DNA of 64,000 nt from Enhygromyxa salina (GCF_000737335.2 NZ_JMCC02000011.1:112996-176995), one strand, 5' to 3'; positions 10,994 through 20,404 are shown, counted from the stretch's first letter. Notes: generated by a model not told the origin, from the letters alone. A program made the numbers and translations.

Positions 10994-12037
10994 TCATTCT
11001 GGCAGGGCCAGGCCGGAGGCGCGATGTAGCACCTGACGCAGCAGGCCCTTGGCCATGGGGATCTTGTAGGCGTTGCCTTCGAGCGCAGCGGCGTCGGCGA
11101 GCGCGGCGTCGGCCGCCTGGGCGAACAGCTTGGCGCTGGGTGTCTGCCCCTCGAGCAGCGCGGCCGCTTGGCTGGCGTTCCAAGGGATCGGCGCGACGTG
11201 GCCCAGCGCGACCCGAACGTCGCGCATGCTGCCGCCTTGATCCAAGCGCAGCCGGGCCGCCGCTTCAACGAGGGGCCAGTCGTGGGACCGCTTCTCCCGC
11301 ACGGCCTGGTAGGCGCTGCGCATGTCGTCGAGCACGGGGATCCACACCCGCGTGAGCAAGTCGCCCGGCGCCAGCTTGTGCTCGCGCGTGGGATCCTGCT
11401 CGGGGCCAACAAACAGCTCGTGGAGCGGCAGCACGGGCTGCGGCGACGCTTGTTCGTCACCGACGAATACCGACGCCACCGCGTCGAGGGCCAGCAGCGC
11501 GGTCGCCAGGCTCGAGGGATGCACGATGAAGCTAGGCCCGCCGCCCAGGATCGCGTGGTAGCGGCTGTCCCCGGTGATCGCCAAGCACGTGTCGCCGCCC
11601 TTCTTGAGGCAGACCAGCTCACGGTTGCGGAAGTACCAGCAGCGCGGCCGCTGCAGCAGGTTGCCGCCAAGCGTGGCCGTGTTGCGGATCCCCGGCGTCG
11701 CGGCCTGACCGGCGGCTTGATGCAGCGCGTCGACGCCAGGTAGCGCCGCGGCAGCGAGCTGCGCCAGGGTCGTCAGCGCCCCCGCGGACACGTAGCGGGG
11801 CGCGGGCGGCAGCGGGTTGGTGTCGACCGGCACCAAGGGCTGGTCCTTGGTGAGCTCGACCCCAGCCGTCAGCGCGTCGCGCAATTCGACGAGCAGCTCG
11901 GGATCCTCGATGCCTTCTTTCATGCGGTCGAACAGGTCGACGCCGCCCGCTCGAAACACGCGCAGCTCGGGCTTGCCCACGACCAGCTCGCGGGCCTGAT
12001 CCACGCGCTTGGGACGGATGATCGCAAAGGGCTGCAT
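10994..12037 (-). CDS. Aldehyde oxidoreductase FAD subunit (PaoB-like)
   Basis: FAD-binding subunit (347 residues) of a xanthine-oxidase-family molybdenum enzyme, passing electrons between the Fe-S subunit and an acceptor. The FAD pyrophosphate-binding region (FRAGGVDLFDRM, TLGGNLLQRPRC) and the CO-dehydrogenase flavoprotein C-terminal domain are visible. After NLLQR there is a Cys-rich insert, CWYFRNRELVCLKKGGDTC, which matches the extra [4Fe-4S]-binding segment of E. coli PaoB. Its ATG overlaps the TAA of the molybdenum subunit gene (TAATG), so it is the third cistron of the operon. Confidence 0.9.
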   Translation of the reverse strand: MQPFAIIRPKRVDQARELVVGKPELRVFRAGGVDLFDRMKEGIEDPELLVELRDALTAGVELTKDQPLVPVDTNPLPPAPRYVSAGALTTLAQLAAAALPGVDALHQAAGQAATPGIRNTATLGGNLLQRPRCWYFRNRELVCLKKGGDTCLAITGDSRYHAILGGGPSFIVHPSSLATALLALDAVASVFVGDEQASPQPVLPLHELFVGPEQDPTREHKLAPGDLLTRVWIPVLDDMRSAYQAVREKRSHDWPLVEAAARLRLDQGGSMRDVRVALGHVAPIPWNASQAAALLEGQTPSAKLFAQAADAALADAAALEGNAYKIPMAKGLLRQVLHRASGLALPE

Positions 12038-14382
12038 TACTTCGTTCCCCCCTGGCTCGCGCGCTGCTGCTGTTCGAGCGCGTCTAGGATCTTCGCGGGT
12101 GTGATCGGCAAGCTGCGAACGTGAACCCCGAGCGCGTCGCCGACCGCGTTGGCGATCGCCGCGGCCGTGGGGATCGTCGCGGGCTCACCGATCCCATAGG
12201 CGCCGGTGCTGTTGTTGCCGCTGATGACCTCGGTCAGCACAATCGAGATCTCGGGCACGTCCTTGACCCCGCAGGCTTTGTACTGCTCGAGGTTGGCGTT
12301 GAGCATCACGCCCAAGCTGGGATCCATGACCCGCTCCTCCATCAGCGCGTAGCCAGTCCCCAAGATGATCCCGCCGTTGATCTGCGAGCGCAGCGTGAGC
12401 TCGTTCATGACCCGGCCGCAGTCGTGCAGCGCCAGCACCTGCGTGCAGCGGACCTCGCCGGTCCAGGTGTCGATCTCGACCTCGGCGAATTGGGCCCCCG
12501 CGATCTCGGGCGTCTCGAACCCGGGAAACGACCGGGGATGCGCGGCGCTGTTGCGGGCGCGAAACCCCACCGCGACGATCGCCTCGCCTTCGATGCGCTT
12601 GCACAGATCCGCCCAGCTCAGGGTCTGGCGGCCCACGCTGACGCCCTCGGCGGTCCAGCGCAGGTTCTTGGTCGAGTTCACCTCGAGCGCGGTCTGGGCC
12701 AGCTCGGCGAGCTCGGCCTTGGCCAGCTCGGCCGCGTTGCGAACCGCGGGGGTGATCGAGGACGTGGTCTTGCTGCCGCCGCTGCCGACCCCGGGGCCGA
12801 GCTTGCTGTCACCGATCTGGATCTCGATCTCCTCGACCGGCCGGTGCAGCACCTCGGCGGCGACCTGGGCCATGACGGTGCCGATCCCCCCGCCGATGTC
12901 CTGGACCCCGTTCTTCACGACCACCCGACCGTCACGGCCAATCTCGATCGTCACGCGGGCCTCGGTGCCGCCAAAGTCACCCCAGATCGAGACCGCGCAG
13001 CCGACCCCCTTGCGGACCCGCGTGTTGCGAGCACGCATGTCGGCGGCGGCCTTGCGTCGGGCGTCCCAGTTGAAGCGCTCGCGGCCAAGCTCGAGCTGCC
13101 AACGCCGGACCGGGTGGGCGTCGTGGGCCAGGCGAAGATCGATCGGATCCATGCCCAGCTGCCGGGCCAGCTCGTCGATCGCCGACTCCATCGCAAACGC
13201 CCCTTGCGTGTGCCCTGGGGCCCGAAACGCGACCGCCGGCCCCGCGTGGGTGAACACGTCGGCGCTCTCGACCAGCACGTCGGGCACCTTGGTGTACACG
13301 CTGGCCGCGTTGCGCCCGACCCCCGCACCTGTCCCGATCCCCGCCGTGCCGTGGGCCTGCACGTGGATCGCCGTCAGCTTGCCCTTGTTCGTGGCGCCAA
13401 GCTTGACGAGCTGGATCGAGTCCGGACGGTTGCCGGTGCACACGTGCTCTTCGGCGCGATCGAGCATCAGCTTGACCGGCTTGTCCGCGGCCCGAGCCAG
13501 ATCCCCGGCGATCTTTGCGAGCGCGGTGCCCGAGGCGTTGGCCCCGAACTTCGAGCCAAACCCGCCGCCCATGAAGTTGGTGATGACCTGGACCTTGCTG
13601 GGCTCGAGCCCAAACAGCGCCGCGAACTCGTCGCGCACGCCGAAGATCGACTGGGTCGAGGCCCACACGGTGGCCGCCTTCTTGCCGTTCCAGCGCACGA
13701 CGACCCCGTGGGTCTCGAGGCAGCTGTGCGTGTGGCACTGCGTCGTGTAGGTCGCCTCGAACCGGACCGGGGCCTTGTTGAGCGCCCGCTTGGCGTCGCC
13801 GCGCTTTTGGCTGCGGCCGGGTCGGACGTTGCCCGACAGCTTGCCCTGCGCCCGCTCGGCCCCAGGCTCGTCGGCGCCCGTGCGCCGCTCTTCAACGGCC
13901 GCCTCGTGGACCTGCGGCGAGCCGTCGCGCATCGCGTCGCGGGTCTGAACGACGAAGGGCTGGGGCTCATACTCGACGATGATCGACGCGAGCGCGGCCC
14001 GGGCCAGCTCGGGCCGGGTGGCCGCGACCGCGGCGACGTCCTGGCCCGCGAAGATCAGCTTGTCCCCCACGCCGACCAGCGCGATCGCAGCGCCAACGCC
14101 GGCCTGCTTGGCGGCCGGCCCCACGTCTATCCGCGAGACCTTCGCGCACGGCCACGGCGAGCGCAGCACCGCAGCATGGAGCAGGCCTTCGAGCGCGATG
14201 TCGTGGGTGTAGCGGGCCTCGCCGCTGACCTTGAGCGGGCCGTCGATCCGCGGCTGCGGCGTGCCGACGACCGTCATGTCGTCGACGGTGTCCCACGGGC
14301 GCGGCTCGCTGGGCGGCAGCTCGACGTTGATCGTCTTGATGTTGGGGCCGTAGCCAACCGACAGCTTGGTCTTGCCTGGCAT
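12037..14382 (-). CDS. Aldehyde oxidoreductase molybdopterin-binding subunit (PaoC-like)
   Basis: Catalytic subunit (about 781 residues) carrying the molybdenum cofactor. The aldehyde oxidase/xanthine dehydrogenase a/b hammerhead domain is N-terminal (PRIDGPLKVSGEARYTHD). Cofactor-binding motifs include GGGFGSKFG and the C-terminal GIGEPATIPTAAAIANAVGD, whose Glu is the expected catalytic base. The open frame extends to 14781, but that part is antisense to the 2Fe-2S gene; the ATG at 14382 overlaps the upstream stop (TGATG). Lacking its own signal, it would be exported in complex with the Tat-targeted small subunit. The likely reaction is oxidation of periplasmic aldehydes to acids; the substrate is unknown. 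Confidence 0.92.
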   Translation of the reverse strand: MPGKTKLSVGYGPNIKTINVELPPSEPRPWDTVDDMTVVGTPQPRIDGPLKVSGEARYTHDIALEGLLHAAVLRSPWPCAKVSRIDVGPAAKQAGVGAAIALVGVGDKLIFAGQDVAAVAATRPELARAALASIIVEYEPQPFVVQTRDAMRDGSPQVHEAAVEERRTGADEPGAERAQGKLSGNVRPGRSQKRGDAKRALNKAPVRFEATYTTQCHTHSCLETHGVVVRWNGKKAATVWASTQSIFGVRDEFAALFGLEPSKVQVITNFMGGGFGSKFGANASGTALAKIAGDLARAADKPVKLMLDRAEEHVCTGNRPDSIQLVKLGATNKGKLTAIHVQAHGTAGIGTGAGVGRNAASVYTKVPDVLVESADVFTHAGPAVAFRAPGHTQGAFAMESAIDELARQLGMDPIDLRLAHDAHPVRRWQLELGRERFNWDARRKAAADMRARNTRVRKGVGCAVSIWGDFGGTEARVTIEIGRDGRVVVKNGVQDIGGGIGTVMAQVAAEVLHRPVEEIEIQIGDSKLGPGVGSGGSKTTSSITPAVRNAAELAKAELAELAQTALEVNSTKNLRWTAEGVSVGRQTLSWADLCKRIEGEAIVAVGFRARNSAAHPRSFPGFETPEIAGAQFAEVEIDTWTGEVRCTQVLALHDCGRVMNELTLRSQINGGIILGTGYALMEERVMDPSLGVMLNANLEQYKACGVKDVPEISIVLTEVISGNNSTGAYGIGEPATIPTAAAIANAVGDALGVHVRSLPITPAKILDALEQQQRASQGGTK

Positions 14383-15083
14383 CACGCACCTCCCGACTTG
14401 GTGGATGGTTTGGCGCGAAGCAGCACCACGTTGTGAGCAGACCCGCCCCCACCGTTGGCGACCGAGAGCACCGCGTCGACCACGTGCGGGTAGGTCCCGC
14501 AGCGGCACAAGTTGCCCGCGATCGCGTCTTCTACGTCTGCGCGCTCGAGGGTTTGCCCGGCGCTTCGTCGCAGCAGCGCGCTCGAGCTGATCAACATGCC
14601 AGACGTACAAAAGCCGCACTGCAGCGCGTCGTGCTGAACGAAGGCCTGCTGTAGGGCCGACAGCTGCGACGACCCACCCAGCCCCGCGACCGTGGTCACG
14701 GTCGCCCCGGCGACGTCGAGCGCGAGCATCATGCAGCTGTTGCGCGGGACATCGTCGACCATGACCATGCACGCCCCACACGCGCCGCGATCACACACGA
14801 GCTTGGTGCCCGTGCGGTCCAGATCCAAGCGCAACAGGTCCAGCAAGGTCGTGCGCGCCTCGACCTCGAGCTTCTGTGGCTGGCCATCGAGCACGAACTC
14901 GAGCGGCGTCGGCGTGAGACCGATCGCCCCGTCGACGTCGGCGACCGCCCGCGACTCGGGGTGCAGCGGCGGATCTTCTTTCGTGCAACCGGCCACCAAG
15001 GTCGCGGCTCCGATGCTGCGAAACAACCCGCGCCGCGTGAGGCCGCGGGTTTCGTCGTGCTCGGGACCGTCTCGCTTCGCCAT
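14382..15083 (-). CDS. Aldehyde oxidoreductase [2Fe-2S] subunit with Tat lipoprotein signal (PaoA-like)
   Basis: Iron-sulfur subunit, about 233 residues. The N-terminus has a twin-arginine signal, LTRRGLFRSIGAATLVAGC, which ends in a lipobox, so the complex is probably Tat-exported and membrane-anchored. Two [2Fe-2S] clusters are visible: plant-ferredoxin-like C-x4-C-x2-C (CDRGACGAC plus a later Cys) and the helical CGFC...CRCG pair. The frame is open to 15122; the ATG at 15083 fits the signal peptide best. It is the first gene of a three-gene coupled operon in the order A, C, B. No XdhC-type chaperone or cofactor-insertion gene is in the window. Confidence 0.92.
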   Translation of the reverse strand: MAKRDGPEHDETRGLTRRGLFRSIGAATLVAGCTKEDPPLHPESRAVADVDGAIGLTPTPLEFVLDGQPQKLEVEARTTLLDLLRLDLDRTGTKLVCDRGACGACMVMVDDVPRNSCMMLALDVAGATVTTVAGLGGSSQLSALQQAFVQHDALQCGFCTSGMLISSSALLRRSAGQTLERADVEDAIAGNLCRCGTYPHVVDAVLSVANGGGGSAHNVVLLRAKPSTKSGGA

Positions 15084-15337
15084 GCGGCGCGAGAGTACCC
15101 CGCCCTGCGCGGCGGTGGCCAAGCTGGGCGAAGCGCCCGTCGCACGAGCCCCTCACGCCGCTTCGTTTGGCCGTTTCGGCGTGCGCAGCGTCCACGCGGC
15201 GCGCTTCGTTGGCACCCCTGGAGAGCGCGGGATCCAGCACAGCGCCACCGAGCGCCTCAACGGGCGGTCGACGCCGCGCACGTCGCCGAGATCTACACCC
15301 GGCAGACGCGCTGAAGCTGCAGCGCCAAGCCAGCGAG

Positions 15338-16273
15338 TCAGCACTGCGCTTGGCAACTGTTGACCGCGATCCCCACGCAGGTCTGATCCCACTCAGTGTC
15401 GCAGCAATACGGATCTAGCCCGCACACACAATTTTCAACGAACGGCACCTGGCAGCCCGAGGTCATCTTGGCCATGCAGCAGTTGCCATCGTTGCACAGC
15501 CCAAACTCGTAGCCGCTGCAGTTGTCGTTGCACAGCAAGGTGCCGTCGGCGAAGCCAACGGACGAGCAGCTCTCGCCGTTGAGGTTGTTGCCGTCGCACT
15601 GCTCGTCGTTCTCGAGCACCCCGTTGCCGCAGGCCTCGCTGGTGCAGGCGTTGGTGCTGAAGCCGTCGCAGTTGGCCAGGCAGGTCAGCGTGCCGCCGGT
15701 GAAGCCTTGGGTCACGCAGGTCTGACCGTTGAGCAGCGCGCCGTCGCAGGCCTCGCCGTCGTCGAGCTCACCGTTGCCGCAGGTGTTGAGTGTGCAGCCG
15801 CTGGTGTCCAGGCTCGCGCAGCCCTGGCCGCAGACCAGCGTGCCGCCGTCAAACCCCAGCGACATGCAGGTGTTGCCGTCGAGGTTGGTGCCGTCGCAGA
15901 CCTCGGGCCCGTCGACCACTCCGTTGCCGCAGGTCTCGCTAAAGCAGTTGCTGGTGTCGAAGCCCGAGCAGTCGTGCGCGCAGCTCAGGATCCCGCCGTC
16001 GAACGCGAGGGTCGTGCAGCTCTGGCCGGCGAGGTTGTTGTTGTCACAAAACTCGTCGCCCTCGACGACACCGTCGCCGCAGGTCGGGCCGTCATCGGTG
16101 TCGCCGTCGCCGTCGCCGGTCGTGTCGTCGTTGTCGGTGTTGGTGTCCTGGCCCAGCGACAGTGACGAGAAGGTGGTCGCGCCGCTCCCCGCGTCACTGT
16201 CGCCACCCGCACACGCGAGCGTGGGCAACACGCACAGCCCAAGGACGAGGGAAGAGGCGCGGGTCCAAGCCAT
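15338..16273 (-). CDS. Secreted Cys-repeat lipoprotein (five repeats, non-DUF4215 type)
   Basis: Lipoprotein of 311 residues: signal peptide ending at TLAC, an acidic GDGDGDTDD linker, then five repeats of about 46 residues with the pattern CGNGxxDGxExCDGxNLxGxxC followed by a GFxGGxLxC segment and a final CxxxC pair. Each repeat starts like a DUF4215 unit but continues with a distinct hydrophobic half. The last 50 residues form a different Cys-rich domain with CVCGLDPYCCDTEWDQTC. This is probably a disulfide-rich, calcium-binding surface protein. No functional partner is next to it. Confidence 0.82.
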   Translation of the reverse strand: MAWTRASSLVLGLCVLPTLACAGGDSDAGSGATTFSSLSLGQDTNTDNDDTTGDGDGDTDDGPTCGDGVVEGDEFCDNNNLAGQSCTTLAFDGGILSCAHDCSGFDTSNCFSETCGNGVVDGPEVCDGTNLDGNTCMSLGFDGGTLVCGQGCASLDTSGCTLNTCGNGELDDGEACDGALLNGQTCVTQGFTGGTLTCLANCDGFSTNACTSEACGNGVLENDEQCDGNNLNGESCSSVGFADGTLLCNDNCSGYEFGLCNDGNCCMAKMTSGCQVPFVENCVCGLDPYCCDTEWDQTCVGIAVNSCQAQC

Positions 16274-16348
16274 CGCCGGCCATGGTACCCAATCGCGGGC
16301 CAGTCGCGGGCCGATCGCTAGTTCGGCCCGCTCAATCGCGCCGTGGAC

Positions 16349-18436
16349 TCAGTCTTTGCGCCGACGAATCGCCGCTGCGAGCAGCAATAGACCAAACGCG
16401 AGGCCACCGGCCGGGGCGTCTTGATCCGTGACGGAGCAGGCCACGCTGCCACCGCCATCCCCGCCGGACTTGGGCGGCCTCTCGTCGCCTGCACCGCCGC
16501 CGCCCGCATCGGCCGCGACCGGGGTCGCCTCGGTGGCGGCCGGCTTGGCACCGCCCGCGCTCCACAGCGCGTTGGGACAGCCCGCCGCGTCGATCCGCGC
16601 GAGGATGCCCTTCGCAAGCTTCACGTCGCCGCTGTGGCGAGGATCCGACGCGTCGACGTTGGTCGTGAAGATGGTGAACGCCTCCTGGGCCCGCTCGCAC
16701 TCCTGGCCCTTCCACGCCGCGTCGCCGATCCGAAACGCCAGCGCATGGTTGGTGGGCAGGATGTAGTAGGCGCGCTCGTACTTGCCGATCGCCGCCTTGA
16801 AGTCGAGCTCGAGGTCCAGCGCCTGCGCCTCTGCGTAGAGATCGCGGGCGTGGGTCTCTTTCTCGCCAACGGCCCACTTGGGGCACGTGCCCGCGGCGGA
16901 CTCTTCTTGGTAGCGCTTGGTCTCGCGCAGCTGGGTGCGATGAAGCTTGGGATCACCGACCGTCAGGAAGTACGCAAAGTAGGTGTCTGCGTCGGCGCAC
17001 TCGCGCGAGTTCCAGCTCGCAACCGCGACCTGGAACGCCAAGGCGTGGTTCTCTGGGGTGAGCTGGTAGGCGATCGCGTAGGTGGTTGCGGCCCCGCCCC
17101 AGTCCTCTTGCTTGCCCAGCTCCTCGGCCTGCTTGACCAAGGTGTCCGCGAGCGCGGCATCGTCGGCGGGCGTGCGGGGCGGGCACTCGAAGGTCTTGAG
17201 CTCGCCGAGGGTCTTGTTGGCCAGCGCCAGCTCGGGGGCGAACAGGGTCTGGTCGCCGTACTGAACGAAGCGCTCGAGGTGGACACGCGAGCGCTCGCAG
17301 TCCTTGGCCTTGGCCGCCGCGTCGCCGGTCTTGTAGGCCAGCACCAAATTGTCGGGCGCGAGCAGGTACGCCTCTTCGAAGGCGTCGGCGGCCGACAGCC
17401 AGTCGCCGCGGTCCCCCGTCTCCTTGCCGATCTTTTGTAGCTTGGCGACCCGCGCCGCCACGGCCTGCGGAGGCAAGCCCGCGACCGAGCTCTGGTCGGC
17501 GCCGCCGTGGGGCGGCAGGGTGACGGGCTTGGGCGCGTCGGCGGTGGCGACCGCGGTGGTCCCCGCGTCCGTCGTGGTTGTCCCCGCGTCCGTCGTCGCG
17601 GTCGCGGCGGCGTCGTCGGTCGGCGTCTCGGCAGGATCGCCAGCAGCGACCGCGACATCACCCTCGGCCTCACCCTCGACCGCGGCGTCGCCGGTGGTCT
17701 CCATGGGCTCGATGGCCTCACCGTTCATGGCGGCCAGCAAGTTCTTGGTCGCCCTCGCGGCCTTGTCGGGCAGCGTGGCGAGGGTGTCCTTGGACTCGGC
17801 CGCCGCGTTCTTGACCGTGTTCGGGAGCTCCTTGGCGGTTGCGATGTCGGCCTCGATCTGGACGCCGCCATCACCCACCGCGACCGCGAGCTCACCCGAC
17901 AGCTCCTTCGTGGTCTTGAGCGCCAGCTTGGGCGTTGACATGGCCAGCTTGCCGATGTTCTTGCCAGCCACCTTGATCCGGCCAGGCACGCCCTGCAGAT
18001 CCACGCCGACTTGCTTGATCTTGGCGAGCGTCGCCTCGATCTTGGCCTTCGTCTCTTCGACCTCCGTGACCGCGCCGATCTCGATCTGGCCGTCTTTGAA
18101 CGCGACCGTGCACATCGCCGAGAACGCGGCGGGATCGAGGTCGAGCTCGGCCCGCAACGCCGCGATCTCGTCGGCGAGACGGACCGCGTTGTCGATGGGC
18201 TCCGCCGCCCACACGACCTGCGCGGTCATCTGGTTCGGGACATCCGCAAACTCGTCGAAGGTGCGCTCGTACTCGGGCGCCGCCGGACCCTCCATGGGTG
18301 CAGTGCTGCCGCTGGCGCTAGCGCTGCCGCTGGCCGACAGATCGCAGCCCAGCAGGGTCACGACAGAAGCGGTCAGAATGGAGCATCGGATCCAACGCGA
18401 CGCTGGGCTCATACCTCGAGATTTACTGGTCATCAT
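16349..18436 (-). CDS. TPR-containing lipoprotein with MYXO-CTERM-like sorting tail
   Basis: Large exported protein, about 695 residues. The signal peptide ends at TLLGC. Residues 30-230 are helical and Ala/Lys-rich, followed by a Thr/Ala/Asp low-complexity linker (ATTDAGTTTTDAGTT). Three TPR-like units come next (for example DWLSAADAFEEAYLLAPDN and DFKAAIGKYERAYYILPTN), each paired with a CER- or CAD-containing segment. The C-terminus has a Gly-rich spacer, VACSV, a hydrophobic stretch GGLAFGLLLLAAAI and RRRKD, the pattern of MYXO-CTERM sorting signals. Alternative starts lie at 18433 and 18412; the last gives the shortest signal peptide. It may organise envelope complexes; the function is not known. 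Confidence 0.8.
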   Translation of the reverse strand: MMTSKSRGMSPASRWIRCSILTASVVTLLGCDLSASGSASASGSTAPMEGPAAPEYERTFDEFADVPNQMTAQVVWAAEPIDNAVRLADEIAALRAELDLDPAAFSAMCTVAFKDGQIEIGAVTEVEETKAKIEATLAKIKQVGVDLQGVPGRIKVAGKNIGKLAMSTPKLALKTTKELSGELAVAVGDGGVQIEADIATAKELPNTVKNAAAESKDTLATLPDKAARATKNLLAAMNGEAIEPMETTGDAAVEGEAEGDVAVAAGDPAETPTDDAAATATTDAGTTTTDAGTTAVATADAPKPVTLPPHGGADQSSVAGLPPQAVAARVAKLQKIGKETGDRGDWLSAADAFEEAYLLAPDNLVLAYKTGDAAAKAKDCERSRVHLERFVQYGDQTLFAPELALANKTLGELKTFECPPRTPADDAALADTLVKQAEELGKQEDWGGAATTYAIAYQLTPENHALAFQVAVASWNSRECADADTYFAYFLTVGDPKLHRTQLRETKRYQEESAAGTCPKWAVGEKETHARDLYAEAQALDLELDFKAAIGKYERAYYILPTNHALAFRIGDAAWKGQECERAQEAFTIFTTNVDASDPRHSGDVKLAKGILARIDAAGCPNALWSAGGAKPAATEATPVAADAGGGGAGDERPPKSGGDGGGSVACSVTDQDAPAGGLAFGLLLLAAAIRRRKD

Positions 18437-18468
18437 CCGCCGGAGAGTTTCGGGGTCGGAGGCTCGCA

Positions 18469-18495
18469 GAAAAGAACACGACGCTCAACGAGCGT
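18469..18495 (-). terminator. Rho-independent terminator of the membrane glycosyltransferase gene
   Basis: Read on the minus strand, ACGCTC-GTT-GAGCGT forms a six-base stem followed after a few bases by TTCTTTTCT. It sits 40 bases past the stop of the gene ending at 18535 and before the next minus-strand gene. Confidence 0.5.
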
Positions 18496-18534
18496 TGCAT
18501 GCGCATAGTCACGAATGACCGGTACGAGCGCGAA

Positions 18535-20373
18535 TCAACGCGGGTTCGAGCGGCGTTCGATAGCGACGTCGTCGCGATAGATCCGCGCCTGCACGAGCAC
18601 CCACTCGGGCACCTCCCCTTGTGTAGCAAGGTCGAACACGACGGCCAGATCCTGCTCCGACCCATCGAGATCGCCAAGGCGAAACCGCAGGTGGGCGCGA
18701 CGCATGAGGAAGATTGGCTGGGCCGGGCGCAGCTCGAGCGCGCGGTTCAAGCTCGCCAGCGCGTCACGGGGCTCACCAATCACGTCTTGGACCATGGCCA
18801 AATTGTAATAGTGGACTGGGTGTGGCTGGTCACGATGACTGCGCGGCCATGGTCCCTGCAAGAGCGCGATTCCGGCCAGCACCAGCAGCCAGCGCGGGAG
18901 CGTGAGCTGGACCGATCCTTTTGGTGCCAGCTCCCCCGGCTCGTGCCCGCGACCCCCAACCAACGCCCCAAGCCGCGGGCCCGCCCACGCGACCAGCCCC
19001 AGCACGCCCGGCCCGGCCAACACCGCCAGGGGCACGACCAGCGGCAGCCGATGCTGGGCCGACGTGAAGTACAACAAGTTGGCGGCCAGCACCGCCCCGA
19101 CTTGCCCAGCCAAAAACCACCCCAGCGCCCGTCGCGAGCTTGCGGTGCGAACAAACGCCGGAGCTCCGGTTGCCGGCTCGTTGCCCTCGCGCGGCTGCCA
19201 GCGCCCACCCAGCACCACGCCGGCCCCAAGCAGCCCAAGCGCCAGCAACATCGAGAAGCTGACGCCCACCCGGTGGGCCCACGGCAGCAGCTCGCGCTCG
19301 CCCAGCCAGTCGTAGTCCTGGGTCAGCTGCTGGTCGCCGAGCGTGAGCCACAGCTTGTGAAACTCGAGCTTCACCCAGGTCCCAGGGTGGTCCGCGATCC
19401 ACTTGAACGAGCGGGCATAGAGCGCGTCACCGATCGCCCGCGCTCGCTCGCGCGTTGGCAGCCCGGGGTCGATCCCCAGCGCCACCACCAGCTCCTGACT
19501 CTCGGTGCCGAGCCGGGCGCTGAGTAGATCTGCGTCGTTCCACACGCCCTTCGACTTGGCGTTGTTGCCGATCAAGAACGAGGTTCCGCCCCCGTGGACA
19601 GGCTGGACGTCGGGGTAGCCCGTCACCGCGAGGTTGCGCGCGGCCATCGGCGCGAGCGCGAGCGTCGTGCCGAGCAGGGTCGTCGCGACCGTGAGCCCAG
19701 CCCGCTGCCACGGGCGAACACCGGACCCCGCGTCTTCGCGCGCGAGCAAGGCCACCGCGATCAGCGTGAACGGCAGCGCGACCACCATGTTCGGCCGCGC
19801 GAGGATCGACAGCCCCGAACCGAGCCCAAGGCCGAGCGCCGCCAACAAGCGCGGACCCTGACGCGCTTCGCTGCTGTTGGGCCCGAGCGTGACTCGCAGC
19901 AGCGCGACGAAGCCTGCGATCACCAACACGTTGCACGCGACCCCAAGCTCGGCGCTGACGTACTTGTTCTCGTAGAACGCCAGGCCCGGGTGCGCGAGCA
20001 GGGCGATCGTCGACAACAGCCCAGCCCGGCGCCCCCACAGCCGCACGACGACGCGATGAAACAGCCACAAGGTCGCGAACGCGAGCAGCAGCTGAACGAG
20101 CAAGCCCAGCGAAGGCCACGCTTGGATCGCCATCCCGAGCGCGAGCAAGTACGCGTAGGCGCCCTGCAGGTAGAACGCCTCGCTGCCGAGCGGCGGATGG
20201 GCCAGGATGTCACGCGCTGCCTGTTCGTAGACGGCGCCGTCGGCAAAGGTCGCGTGGGCGAACGGCACCTCGCCCAGGTAGCTCGCGTGGTAGGCCACGC
20301 GGTACGCGACCAAGATCACGACGACCCACACGAGCGCGCGCTCGAGCTTGTTGTCGTCGTCCGCGCTCGCCAC
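18535..20373 (-). CDS. GT39/ArnT-like membrane glycosyltransferase with C-terminal TPR
   Basis: Integral membrane protein of about 612 residues with roughly ten hydrophobic segments. The first periplasmic loop contains FADGAVYEQAARDI, in the position of the catalytic Asp of GT-C (PMT/ArnT/DUF2723-like) glycosyltransferases. The last 100 residues are a TPR-like soluble tail (AMVQDVIGEPRDALASLNRALELRPAQ). It would transfer sugars from polyprenyl-phosphate donors to a lipid or protein at the outer face of the inner membrane. The frame also offers GTG at 20379, inside the palindrome at 20374-20403; I prefer the GTG at 20373, just outside it. It is divergent from the DUF1415 gene. Confidence 0.72.
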   Translation of the reverse strand: MASADDDNKLERALVWVVVILVAYRVAYHASYLGEVPFAHATFADGAVYEQAARDILAHPPLGSEAFYLQGAYAYLLALGMAIQAWPSLGLLVQLLLAFATLWLFHRVVVRLWGRRAGLLSTIALLAHPGLAFYENKYVSAELGVACNVLVIAGFVALLRVTLGPNSSEARQGPRLLAALGLGLGSGLSILARPNMVVALPFTLIAVALLAREDAGSGVRPWQRAGLTVATTLLGTTLALAPMAARNLAVTGYPDVQPVHGGGTSFLIGNNAKSKGVWNDADLLSARLGTESQELVVALGIDPGLPTRERARAIGDALYARSFKWIADHPGTWVKLEFHKLWLTLGDQQLTQDYDWLGERELLPWAHRVGVSFSMLLALGLLGAGVVLGGRWQPREGNEPATGAPAFVRTASSRRALGWFLAGQVGAVLAANLLYFTSAQHRLPLVVPLAVLAGPGVLGLVAWAGPRLGALVGGRGHEPGELAPKGSVQLTLPRWLLVLAGIALLQGPWPRSHRDQPHPVHYYNLAMVQDVIGEPRDALASLNRALELRPAQPIFLMRRAHLRFRLGDLDGSEQDLAVVFDLATQGEVPEWVLVQARIYRDDVAIERRSNPR

Positions 20374-20403
20374 GGGCACAGCATAGCCGGCTATGCTGTG
20401 CCC
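20374..20403. promoter_or_regulatory. Perfect 30-bp palindrome filling a divergent promoter
   Basis: GGGCACAGCATAGCC is followed directly by its exact reverse complement, with no spacer. It occupies nearly all the space between the likely GTG starts of two divergent genes (20373 minus and 20405 plus). Each arm carries TATGCT, a -10-like hexamer, pointing outward and ending seven to eight bases before its start codon, so a symmetric bidirectional promoter giving leaderless transcripts is possible. It could equally be a repressor site or extrude as a cruciform. Confidence 0.6.
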
Positions 20404-20404
20404 C

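Noticed and set aside
12121..14436. Plus-strand open frame of 771 codons opposite the molybdenum subunit gene
   Set aside because: Antisense shadow of a strongly conserved enzyme; its Arg/Asp/Leu-rich translation has no domain and no ribosome binding site.
13967..15122. Alternative longer starts for the molybdenum and 2Fe-2S subunits
   Set aside because: The extra sequence is antisense or out of frame with the neighbouring subunit; TGATG overlap and Tat signal define the starts better.
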